From assembly GCA_964419055.1 (NCBI GenBank), contig CAYQNU010000021.1, forward strand, positions 1 to 56,541: a stretch of 56,541 bases of DNA, in the 5' to 3' direction. Under the pieces are notes generated by a model. That model had not been told where the DNA came from. It did no database searches and was given only the letters and a program-made list of their open reading frames with translations. This document shows positions 1 through 9,600 of this stretch, in pieces; positions within the stretch are counted from its first letter, which is position 1; each line of letters opens with the position of its first letter. Made by a program: the position numbers and the translations under genes. The stretch comes from CAYQNU01 sp964419055. GTDB taxonomy: Bacteria; Bacteroidota; Bacteroidia; Flavobacteriales_D; Parvicellaceae.

Positions 1-1
1 A

Positions 2-2451
2 ACAGGAAATGCTTGTACAGTAGCGACAACATCAGGAACGATAACCGTTAATCCATTACCCGTGGCAGCAGTAGCCGGAACCAATACAATATGTGCTGGA
101 CNNNNNNNNNNNNNNNNNNNNNNNNNNNNNNNNNNNNNNNNNNNNNNNNNNNNNNNNNNNNNNNNNNNNNNNNNNNNNNNNNNNNNNNNNNNNNNNNNNN
201 NGCCGCAATAACAGTATCACCAGCTGCCACTACGACCTATACAGTAACGGTAACAAGTGCTGCCGGATGTGTATCTACAGCCAACAGAACCGTAACGGTT
301 AATCCATTACCCGTGGCAGCAGTAGCCGGAACCAATACAATATGTGCTGGACAATCTACAACATTAACGGCATCGGGAGGAGGCACTTATTTATGGAGCA
401 CAGGAGCAACAACAGCCGCAATAACAGTATCACCAGCTGCCACTACGACCTATACAGTAACGGTAACAACTGCATTAGGTTGTACTGCAACTGCGACAGG
501 TACAATTACCGTTAATCCATTAAACACTATAGCTGGAGGAGCTAACCTAACTTCGTGTATCAATACAGCCATTACAACGTTCACCATGGCTACAACGGGT
601 GCAACGGGTGTTACATTTACAGGATTGCCAACAGGTGTAACAGGAACTTGGGCAGCTAACGTGGCAACTATAAGTGGAACACCAACCGTTTCAGGTACCT
701 TTAACTATACGGTTACAACAACAGGTGGTTGTCCTCCAGCTACAACTTCTGGAACAATAACTATAAATCCAGATCATACCATTACAGCAGGAACTAATCA
801 AAATATTTGTATAAACAATGCAATGACTAATATCACTATGACCCTTGGAGGTGGTGCAACAGGAGCAACAGTTACAGGATTACCTGCGGGTGTTGTGGCA
901 AACGTTGCAGGGACTACCTTAACTATTAGTGGTACACCAACAGCAAGTGGAGTCTTTAACTATTCTGTAGTCACTACAGGAAACAGTTGTATAACTGCAT
1001 CAGCAAATGGAACATTAACCATTGATAACAGTTCAACTGCACCAACTGGAGTGAGTGGTCCAACAACAATTTGCTTAGGAGGAGGAGCTCCCTTATCAGT
1101 TGTAGGAGGAACACTAGGTACAGGAGCCAATTGGGAATGGTTTACAGGAAGTTGTGGAGGTACCTTAATTGGAACGGGTGCCACAATAACTGTTCAACCA
1201 ACAGCAAATACGACCTATTATGTAGGTGCCTCAGCAAGTGGAACAGGTACTTGTCCAGCTACCTCTTGCGCTAATATAACGGTTACACTGCCTGCAGCTG
1301 GAAATACCCTGAGTCAAAATAATGAATTAGCAACTTGTATTGTAAATCAAAATAACTTTATCCATTTCTTCCATTCAAGTGGTCGTTTGTTGGCTTCAAT
1401 AAACTCAAATGGTCAAGATTTAGGAAACGTTACAGTAACCAGTTATGTGGCAGGAGCACCAATAGATGTGCCCGCTTGTAATACGGCTAGTGCTTCTTGG
1501 ATTACTACAGCTATGGGAAGACATTGGATGATTACACCACAGTTTCAACCAACAGGTGCAGTAATTGTACGCTTACCATTTGATGATTCACCTGGTGGAG
1601 AATTAGATCAATTGATTTTACAATCCGCTTCAAATTTGAATATTACGGATAATGTAATGGCTGTTTCTGATTTGAAGTTAAGTAAATACAGTGGACCAAG
1701 CAATGTAAATTCAAATCCATTTGATAACTGTTTTGGAGCAGGTGGAAATGCTGGAACAACTATTCATTCACAAGTTGCGAATTCTACAGTAGGTTCTTAT
1801 TTAGCAGGATTTAATGCCAATGCAAGATACGTGGATTTCACCATCAATAGTTTCTCTGAATTTTGGTTACACGGAAGCTCTGGGGACAGCCCTTTACCAG
1901 TAGAAATTTCTGATGCGAAAGTAAGTTGTATCAATCAAAATGAATTAGTTAATATTCAATGGACAACACAATCGGAGACCAATTCACTAAAATTTGAAGT
2001 CGAAAAAACGGTAGATTATGCAAACTGGATATTTGTAGGAAGCAGAGATGCTGCAGGTAATTCATCAACAGAAAAACACTATTCATTAAATGATGAAGTC
2101 ACTGAATACGCTGTTTATTACCGATTAAAACAAATTGATCAAGATGGAAGTTTTGAATATTTCAATTTAGGTTCAGTACATTGCGATGGTGTAAACACAT
2201 TAACAGTTTACCCAAATCCAACTAGAGGTCTGGTAACATTGCGTTACAGTTCAAATAATGACATTCAAGGAGCTTCGATAGAAATAGTTGATGTATATGG
2301 AAAATTAATTTCAAGTAAACCAACCAGTATCCTAGATGGAACCAATGAATTTATTATTGATTTGTCTAACTATGCAGATGCAACCTATTTCATTCATTTA
2401 AGAACACCTCAAGGTGTAATGAAACCGGTGAAGATTGTAAAAATGAATTAG
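2..2451 (+). CDS. Repeat-rich T9SS type A exoprotein (5' partial, crosses assembly gap)
   Basis: Large secreted surface protein whose 5' end lies before the window. Before the gap the coding frame starts at base 2 (reads TVNPLPVAAVAGTNTICAG); after the gap it starts at base 202. The frames differ because the 100 N are a placeholder. The visible part has Ig-like modules: a 71-aa unit repeated almost identically in DNA (202 onward and 415 onward), putative-Ig modules with GLPTGVTGT-like motifs, and one module at about 1030-1290 related to the 86-aa repeats of the protein at 43722. A unique region follows. The C-terminus (about 2205-2451) begins VYPNPTRG and ends KIVKMN, the form of a T9SS type A sorting tail (TIGR04183 family), so export across the outer membrane and surface anchoring or release is expected. 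A strong hairpin terminator follows directly. The ligand or role is unknown; adhesin is an inference. Confidence 0.85.
102..201. other. Assembly gap of 100 N inside a tandem repeat
   Basis: Exactly 100 N. The left flank (about 44-101) matches 295-352, and the right flank (202 onward) matches 415 onward. If the hidden unit is like the visible one, the true gap is 62 bp, or 62 bp plus a multiple of 213 bp. Either size restores one continuous reading frame. Confidence 0.95.
202..460 (+). repeat. 213-bp tandem repeat (71-aa Ig-like unit)
   Basis: The block starting GCCGCAATAACAGTATCACC at 202 recurs at 415, and the block AATCCATTACCCGTGGCAGC at 50 recurs at 301. The period is 213 bp, or 71 codons. 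DNA identity over the shared blocks looks complete, which explains why the assembler broke at 102-201 and means the copy number is unknown. Confidence 0.85.
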
Positions 2452-2474
2452 TGCATTGATTTATTAATTGAAAA

Positions 2475-2512
2475 CCACAAATGCACCATAATAGTGTATT
2501 TGTGGCTTTTTT
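2475..2512 (+). terminator. Rho-independent terminator of the type A exoprotein gene
   Basis: A 12-bp stem (CCACAAATGCAC at 2475-2486 with GTGTATTTGTGG at 2494-2505, one G-U pair), a 7-nt loop, then a T run at 2507-2512, starting 23 bp after the stop codon. Confidence 0.85.
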
Positions 2513-2522
2513 CTATAGGTTT

Positions 2523-2912
2523 CTATAATTTTAGTTTTAAGGAAAAATATATTTTTAACTCAAGAACTATCAGTAAGGTTAAAATGACTAGTTCAATTAT
2601 AAAATAGAGACCATCAAAAAAAGTTAAATATTGACTGAAAATAAATAATATAACGATTGATAATAGAGCATATAACGTATTAGCCAGGGCAATTATTAAA
2701 AGCCATATACGCCAGATTTTTACTGCAATTAAATAGCAAACCAAAGAATACATCCCAAAAATTAAAGCAATTATAGCTAATGAGTATAATATAGATTGGG
2801 GAAGTCCAAAAAAGGAATCAAATAAGGGTAAAATAATACCTAAGCTTATTGCTGACAACAAGGCTCCCAAGCAGTCGACTAAAAATATTTTTTTTGGTTG
2901 AAGTTTAAACAT
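2523..2912 (-). CDS. Small four-helix membrane protein, unknown
   Basis: 129 aa, almost entirely hydrophobic, with about four predicted transmembrane helices (near residues 9-33, 41-65, 67-90 and 97-122) and a basic C-terminal end (KLKL). No family is recognised and no catalytic motif is seen. It starts at an ATG (2910-2912). It lies alone between the terminator of the upstream exoprotein gene and rsgA, on the rsgA strand, about 100 bp beyond the rsgA stop, so read-through from rsgA is possible. AT content resembles the surroundings. Confidence 0.6.
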   Translation of the reverse strand: MFKLQPKKIFLVDCLGALLSAISLGIILPLFDSFFGLPQSILYSLAIIALIFGMYSLVCYLIAVKIWRIWLLIIALANTLYALLSIVILFIFSQYLTFFDGLYFIIELVILTLLIVLELKIYFSLKLKL

Positions 2913-3017
2913 AATTAATCTATTACATTTTTAAATTCCAATAAATTACAACATCGTATTTTAGAACAACTGAATATCCGAACAACCTAACAACCTAACA
3001 ACTGCATAACCTAAAAC

Positions 3018-3947
3018 TTATCTAACTCCCTCCTCATCGAAATATATCGACAAATAATTTTTGTATCGAAAAGCTTCAATTTCTTCAGAATCTACCGCCT
3101 CTAAAACGGCACATTTAGGTTCGTTTATGTGTTTGCAATTGTGAAATTTACAGTTAGGCAACAAGGCTCTCATTTCGTTGAAATACAAACTCACATCGCT
3201 TTTGTCAATGTCGTGCAATCCAAAACCTTTGATGCCGGGTGTGTCAATGATGTCGCCACCAAAAGCTAAAGGAAACATTTCCGCAAAGGTGGTGGTATGT
3301 TTACCTTTGGAATGTGATTCTGAAATGATGCCAATTTTAGCATGCAATTGCGGATCCACACAATTGATAATAGAAGATTTTCCCGAACCCGAATGCCCAG
3401 AGAGCATCGAAACGCAGTTTTTAAGCATATCTTTTAGGGTATCAATTCCTTCGCCAGTTACCGTACTCGTTTGCAAACAAGGGTAGCCAATTTTGGTATA
3501 TGCAGCGGTTAAATAATTCATCTCAGCTTTATCAGCTTCGGTATAAATATCTGTTTTGTTGAAAACAATGACAACGGGAATGTGATACGCTTCAGCCGAA
3601 ACCAAAAATCGGTCAATAAAACCCGTTGAGGTTTTAGGTTGATTAATGGTGACCACCAAAAAAGCTTGGTCAATATTACTGGCTACAATATGTGATTGTT
3701 TAGAAAGGTTGACCGATTTACGAATGATGTAATTTTTACGGTCGTTTATTTTTTGAATTACCGCTTTTCCATCTTCTTCAAAAGCATAATGAACGCCATC
3801 ACCCACAGCAATTGGATTGGTCGTGCGAATACCATCCATCCTGAATTTACCTTTGATACGCGCGTCAATCAACTCATTTTGAGCGTTGCGCACAACATAC
3901 CAACTGCCTGTTGATTTTATTACTACACCTTCAAATATCGCTGCCAT
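3018..3947 (-). CDS. rsgA: Ribosome small subunit-dependent GTPase A (RsgA/YjeQ)
   Basis: Circularly permuted GTPase that checks late 30S subunit maturation in the cytoplasm. The 309-aa protein has the family order: N-terminal OB fold (1-75), then G4 NKTD (130-133), P-loop GHSGSGKS (184-191) and G3 DTPG (235-238), with the permuted arrangement typical of RsgA. A C-terminal zinc finger follows with C266, C271, H273 and C279. Length is normal and the start is an ATG. It is transcribed divergently from gldA, with 115 bp between the two start codons. Nothing is missing. The assignment is secure. Confidence 0.96.
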   Translation of the reverse strand: MAAIFEGVVIKSTGSWYVVRNAQNELIDARIKGKFRMDGIRTTNPIAVGDGVHYAFEEDGKAVIQKINDRKNYIIRKSVNLSKQSHIVASNIDQAFLVVTINQPKTSTGFIDRFLVSAEAYHIPVVIVFNKTDIYTEADKAEMNYLTAAYTKIGYPCLQTSTVTGEGIDTLKDMLKNCVSMLSGHSGSGKSSIINCVDPQLHAKIGIISESHSKGKHTTTFAEMFPLAFGGDIIDTPGIKGFGLHDIDKSDVSLYFNEMRALLPNCKFHNCKHINEPKCAVLEAVDSEEIEAFRYKNYLSIYFDEEGVR

Positions 3948-4062
3948 GTTTATTCAAATATATAGAAGAAAGTTACCTTTCTCTAACTTGCGACCGCTAA
4001 ATTAATCGTTTTTAAGGAGAAAATTAGTTATATCTTTATATCTTCGCACAAAATCAATAGAA

Positions 4063-4968
4063 ATGTCGATAAAAGTAACGCAACTAACCAAATTATATGG
4101 TGCTCAAAAAGCGGTAGACAATGTAACATTTGAAATAAATAAAGGTGAAATTGTAGCTTTTTTGGGGCCAAATGGAGCAGGGAAATCAACCACAATGAAA
4201 ATATTGACGTGTTTTATTCCTCAATCGGAGGGTAAAGCAGAAGTATGTGGAATCGATACAATGAAAGATCCCATGTTGGTAAAAAGTAAAATAGGTTATT
4301 TGCCCGAGCAGAATCCTTTGTATTATGATATGTATGTAAAGGAATTTCTTATGTTTTTAGCTGATTTACATAAAATTAAAAACAAAAAGGAACGTGTTGC
4401 TCAAATGATTGAGGCAGTGGGTTTGACTAAAGAACAAAACAAACGAATAGGTCAATTATCAAAAGGATATAAACAACGTGTAGGGTTAGCTCAAGCTATG
4501 ATTCACGATCCAGAAGTGTTGATTCTAGATGAACCTACTACCGGTCTAGATCCCAATCAAATAGTGGAAATTAGAACGTTGATTAAAAACTTTGGAAAAG
4601 ATAAAACGGTGTTGCTTTCTACACACATAATGCAAGAAGTGGAAGCTATTTGCGATCGGATAATAATTATTAATCAGGGCAAAATAGTAGCGGACGATAA
4701 GACTGCTTTAATTCAACAAAATCAAAATACTACACAAGTGATTCGAGTTGAATTTGACGGAGCCATTAAAGAAGGCGAACTTAAAAAACTAAAAGGAGTA
4801 ACCAAAGTAAGTTTTGTAAAAGACTTTATGTATTTAGTAGAATACAAATCGGATCAAGATATTCGTAAAGAAATTGCACGTTTTGCGCAGACATCCAACG
4901 TGCTATTATTAGAACTTCATGTTGAAGAACAAAAATTGGAAGACTTATTTAAAAAATTGACCCAATAA
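4063..4968 (+). CDS. gldA: Gliding-motility ABC transporter ATP-binding subunit GldA
   Basis: ATPase of the GldA/GldF/GldG ABC transporter, linked to gliding motility in flavobacteria. The 301-aa protein has Walker A GPNGAGKST (35-43), a variant signature LSKGYKQR (132-139), Walker B LILDEP (153-158) with D-loop GLD, and H-loop His188. The N-terminal SIKVTQLTKLYGAQKA and a roughly 80-residue C-terminal extension after the ATPase core fit GldA better than generic CcmA-type ATPases. The permease genes gldF/gldG are not next to it, as is usual for gldA in flavobacteria. It stands alone upstream of metK and is divergent from rsgA. Other ABC-2 ATPases are the main alternative. Confidence 0.85.
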   Translation: MSIKVTQLTKLYGAQKAVDNVTFEINKGEIVAFLGPNGAGKSTTMKILTCFIPQSEGKAEVCGIDTMKDPMLVKSKIGYLPEQNPLYYDMYVKEFLMFLADLHKIKNKKERVAQMIEAVGLTKEQNKRIGQLSKGYKQRVGLAQAMIHDPEVLILDEPTTGLDPNQIVEIRTLIKNFGKDKTVLLSTHIMQEVEAICDRIIIINQGKIVADDKTALIQQNQNTTQVIRVEFDGAIKEGELKKLKGVTKVSFVKDFMYLVEYKSDQDIRKEIARFAQTSNVLLLELHVEEQKLEDLFKKLTQ

Positions 4969-5013
4969 ATTTTTTGTGGGTTACGAATAATTTATAATTT
5001 TGTCCTCAACTAG

Positions 5014-5068
5014 AATTGTGGAAAGATTTGATAGCTTGCAACCACTTGGAAAAAATGCTAAATGATTT
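5014..5068 (+). promoter_or_regulatory. Candidate SAM-II riboswitch upstream of metK
   Basis: The metK leader contains a stem GTGG (5018-5021) with CCAC (5042-5045) enclosing a GATTTG...GCTTGCA loop (5025-5040), then an A-rich linker and ATGCTAAATG (5055-5064). This order and these conserved words (GAUUU, UUGCA, GCUAAA) are those of the SAM-II pseudoknot riboswitch known from alpha-proteobacteria and Bacteroidetes. The position, 73 bp before the metK ATG, fits feedback control by S-adenosylmethionine. I could not trace a full pseudoknot pairing by eye, so this is probable rather than certain. Confidence 0.62.
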
Positions 5069-5136
5069 ACAAAGGTGACCATAGCGGTTTTTTACAATTC
5101 AAATAGACTTACTAACTTAAATAAAAATTAATTTAA

Positions 5137-6393
5137 ATGGCGTATTTATTTACTTCAGAATCGGTTTCAGAAGGACATCCTGACAAGGTTGCCGATCAAA
5201 TTTCAGATGCATTAATTGATAATTTTTTGGCGTTTGATCCAGAATCAAAAGTAGCTTGTGAAACATTGGTTACAACAGGTCAGGTAATTTTGGCTGGAGA
5301 AGTTAAATCTCAAGCATATTTAGACGTTCAAAAAATTGCTCGTGAGGTAATCAATAAAATTGGGTATAACAAAAGTGAGTATATGTTTGATGGTAACTCT
5401 TGTGGAGTTCTTTCAGCTATTCACGAACAATCGCCTGATATTAATCAAGGTGTTGAGCGCAAGAAAAAAGAAGATCAAGGTGCTGGTGACCAAGGTATGA
5501 TGTTTGGTTATGCTACCAAAGAAACCGAAAATTACATGCCGTTGGCGTTAGATTTATCGCATCTTTTATTGAAAGAATTAGCTGCCTTGAGACGTGAAGG
5601 TAAAAAAATGAAATACCTTCGTCCTGATGCCAAATCACAAGTTACCATTGAATACGATGATAACAATGTGCCAGTAAGAATTGATGCTATTGTTATTTCA
5701 ACACAACATGATGACTTCGACAAAGAAGCTAAAATGTTGAAACAAATTAAAGAAGATGTTATCACTGTTTTAATTCCTAGAGTTAAAAAATTGTTGCCAA
5801 AAAATATTCAGGCATTATTCAACGATAAAATCATTTATCATATCAATCCAACTGGTATTTTTGTTATTGGTGGTCCTCACGGAGACACAGGTTTGACAGG
5901 TAGAAAAATCATTGTAGATACTTACGGAGGAAAAGGAGCTCACGGTGGTGGCGCTTTCTCAGGAAAAGATCCAAGTAAAGTTGACCGTTCGGCTGCTTAT
6001 GCTACACGTCACATTGCTAAAAATGCAGTGGCTGCTGGATTAGCAGATGAAATTTTAATTCAAGTGGCTTACGCTATCGGTGTAGCAAAACCAGTAGGTT
6101 TATATGTAAACACTTATGGTACGGCTAAAGTTAAAATGACGGATGGTGAAATTTCTAAAAAATTAGAAGAAATTTTTGATATGCGTCCTTATGCTATCGA
6201 AACACGATTCAAATTAAGAACACCTATTTATTCTGAAACAGCTGCTTATGGTCACATGGGAAGAAAATCAGAAATCGTTAACAAAGAGTTTAAATCTCCA
6301 GATGGAAAAATAGTTAAATGTAAAGTTGAATTATTTCCTTGGGAGAAATTAGATTACGTTGAAAAAGTTAAAAAAGCGTTTAAAATCAAATAA
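5137..6393 (+). CDS. metK: S-adenosylmethionine synthetase
   Basis: Makes S-adenosylmethionine from methionine and ATP in the cytoplasm. The 418-aa protein is close to the usual length for Bacteroidetes MetK. Signature elements are visible: SESVSEGHPDKVADQ near the N-terminus, GAGDQGMMFGYA (around 115-127), and the phosphate-binding motif GGGAFSGKDPSKVDRSAAY in the centre. It starts at the ATG at 5137, downstream of the candidate SAM-II riboswitch, and ends just before a strong terminator, so it appears to be a single-gene transcript controlled by its own product. Identification is certain. Confidence 0.98.
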   Translation: MAYLFTSESVSEGHPDKVADQISDALIDNFLAFDPESKVACETLVTTGQVILAGEVKSQAYLDVQKIAREVINKIGYNKSEYMFDGNSCGVLSAIHEQSPDINQGVERKKKEDQGAGDQGMMFGYATKETENYMPLALDLSHLLLKELAALRREGKKMKYLRPDAKSQVTIEYDDNNVPVRIDAIVISTQHDDFDKEAKMLKQIKEDVITVLIPRVKKLLPKNIQALFNDKIIYHINPTGIFVIGGPHGDTGLTGRKIIVDTYGGKGAHGGGAFSGKDPSKVDRSAAYATRHIAKNAVAAGLADEILIQVAYAIGVAKPVGLYVNTYGTAKVKMTDGEISKKLEEIFDMRPYAIETRFKLRTPIYSETAAYGHMGRKSEIVNKEFKSPDGKIVKCKVELFPWEKLDYVEKVKKAFKIK

Positions 6394-6422
6394 TTTCGGT
6401 TTTATTACCTATTCTTCATTTA

Positions 6423-6459
6423 AATCCCTCATTATCATAAGATAGTGAGGGATTTTTTT
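6423..6459 (+). terminator. Rho-independent terminator after metK
   Basis: A 14-bp stem with one mismatch, AATCCCTCATTATC (6423-6436) with GATAGTGAGGGATT (6441-6454), loop ATAA, then seven T (6453-6459). Confidence 0.92.
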
Positions 6460-6614
6460 GTAAATTTTTTAATCTTCATAAGAATGAAGAATTTTCAAAT
6501 AACATTTAGTGGTGTTCATCAAAAAATAATTAATTTAACTATTTTTAAAGCAACTTTTTGACTAAGTTTGTTGTCTCATTATCAAGATTAATACAATTTT
6601 TTTTATATACTGTT

Positions 6615-9600
6615 ATGAAATTATTTCAACGAATTTTTATTACTATTTCTATATTCTTATTTTTTGCACATTATTCTTCAGCCAATGTACTTTATGTAAC
6701 CAATACAAATGACGCTGGACCAGGAAGTTTTAGGGATCAGTGTGCTGCTGCTTTTGCCAATGATTCAGTTGTTTTTAATGTAAGTGGAATTATAAATTTG
6801 CAGAGTACAGTTGTTATTGACAAAGAAATTAAAATAATAGGTCCAACAGCAAAATACATGACCATTAACCTTAATAATGGCGATATTCGTTTTAATACTT
6901 TTACAATAGACACTATTTTTATTAGTTATTTACGATTTACGAAACCAACTTCCAATTCAAATCATTTTTTAGTAACTAATGGGGCTAAAGTTAAATTTGA
7001 GTATTGTGTTTTTGATGATATGAATACCATTGTTAATGGAGGGGCTATTGAAGTAAATGGAGCTAATTCAAAATTAATTGTCAACGGTTGTAGTTTTTTC
7101 GGAAATACCACTCAAAACAATGGAGGAGCTATTTTTGCAAATAATGATGCTGAATGTACTATTAAAAACAGTACTTTTAATGAGAATAATGCCGCATCAA
7201 CAGGAGGATGTATATCACTAAATGCCACTTCAACATTAATTGCGGTTAACAATACGTTTCATAATAACAATAATGGAATTATTTATGCCATTTCTCCTGA
7301 TTGTAATATAATTATAACAAACAATATATTTTCTTCTAGCGCACCAACTACTATGTTGCTAGGAACATCAATTTGGAATGGATTAGGAGGAAATGTGTAT
7401 ACTTCAACAGCTGGTATTTTAGGGTCAACACTTACTACTTTAGGAATCAACACATCAAATGATATTTTTTCTGGAAATCAAGCAAATCTTCAATTAAGAC
7501 CAACGCATGTTACAGATGGTTATGGTTTGAAATGGTTTCCAGTTATTAATTCTAGTGGGTTTAGTGTTGAAACTGGTGTATATTCGGCATATGTAACTGA
7601 ATTTGATGGGCGTAGAGCTCCTCGAACTTTAGATGGAAATATTGATGGAGTACTTAATGTTGACGCGGGAGCTTGTGAATATACTCCTTATCGAGTAACT
7701 TCTAATTCCGGGGCTGGTGATTTTGAATCTATTTTTACGTTAGCAAATTCTAATACTGCTGGATCAATTTATATTGAATTTGATTGTTCTCCATCGGGAA
7801 CACATATTACATCTGGTCTTACAACGACTTATTCAGGAAAATGGATAATAGATGGGTTTACACAATTTGGTTCAGCAGTTCCAGGACCAAGTGCCTCAAT
7901 CACGGCTGTTACACCTGGACAATTTCCAAATGTTATAAGTGGTAACAGTACATTGTTAAGTATTGTAAATGCAGGTTTTGGAACAACAATTTCTGGGCTA
8001 GCATTTGATAATGAATTTACGACTTCTATTTTCATAAATAATACACAATCGGTCAATATTTTTGGAAACTTATTTTTTTCAACTGCAGCAAGTAATGCCG
8101 ATAAAGGGGTTCATGTTTTTGGAGGTAATAATCATACAATTGGAGGTTCTTTACACCTTCATCGAAACGTTATGAATGACCATTTTGCAAGTATTGGCTC
8201 TGCAGGAATATTAATTGAACAAAGTGATAAAACAAAAGTTATTGGAAACTTTATTGGAACTAATGCAAATGGAACTTCATCGATAACTAATGATGATGGT
8301 GTTATAATTGGTTTTGACGCAAGTAATACCCAGGTTGGTGGTTCTGAATTATTTCAAAAAAATATCATATCAGGTAATTTTAATAGAGGTGTAGGAATTA
8401 CTGTTGGAGCGAGTACCAATAATATAATTGAAAGCAATTATATAGGATTAAATTATGCTGGAACGGCTGCTTTGCCTAATTCCATAGGAATAAGCGTAGA
8501 AGGTAATGAAACCAAAATAGGTAATTTCAACAAACAAAGTGGAAATGTCATTTCAGGTAATACATATGGAATACAGGTATTCAGTGAGTTTAACGAGATA
8601 CATGGAAATATAATTGGATTAAATCCAACAACAGATGCTTCTATACCGAATACACAGTATGGAATCAGTATTGAAAGTGCCAATAACCAAGTTGGTTTTG
8701 AATATTCGAATTTAGCACAACGAAATGTTATATCTGGAAATGGAATTGCAGGTATTTATATAAACGGAATAAATGCTGTTTCTAATATCATTCATGGAAA
8801 TTTAATCGGTCCTTTTGGAGATGAGGCATCTTCTCCTGTCACCAATCAAAATTTTGGAATTCATATTACAAATCAAGCCTACGAAAATTATATAGGGAGT
8901 GCGAATTTAGATAACGGAAATGTAGTTTCAGGGAATGGATCTATAGGTATAGCTTTGTCACAAGATGTAAATACTATTTCTATTCAATCTAATAATATTG
9001 GTGTAGATAAAACTGAATCTATTGATTTACCAAATGGAACTGTCGGTATTCAATTATTAAATAATTGCTCCAATAATAACATAAACAACAATATGGTTGC
9101 TCGAAACGGCACCAATGGAATAGAAATTAATTCTAGCCATAATAACACAATATTTGATAACGTAATTGGTTGTAATAGAGATGTTACAGCTAATTTTGGT
9201 AATACTGAATCAGGGATTACCTTGTTTAATTCTTTTGGAACTTATATCGAAGAAAACAACATACATTCCAATGGTTTATTTGGAATTGATATGTTAGGTT
9301 CAAATAATACACAAATCTACACCAACTACATTGGAGGGAATGCATCTTCTTTAGAGCCTTTTGTTGGATCTGGAAATGGAAATCGCGGTATTTATGTAGA
9401 TCAGTCTGATTCTGTTCAAATTGGTGATGGAACTTTATTCAGAGTTAATTATATAAAGTTTAATAATGGTGATGGAATTACCATAGATGGTGGAAGTTCT
9501 TTAGTGCAACATAGCTTTAACCTTATTTCAGATAATGCTGGATTAGGAATCGATATTGATGCTGACGGGGTATCGGTTGTGCCAACAAATAATGAAGGTG

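Noticed and set aside
48..302. Short open frames on both strands across 102-201
   Set aside because: They run through the N gap and are artefacts; the true frame is that of the exoprotein.
202..460. Regular repeats as a CRISPR array
   Set aside because: The period is 213 bp, in frame with a protein repeat, and there are no spacers or short direct repeats.
6558..6614. TTG start for the giant adhesin
   Set aside because: It would put 19 residues before a clean signal peptide that begins at ATG 6615.
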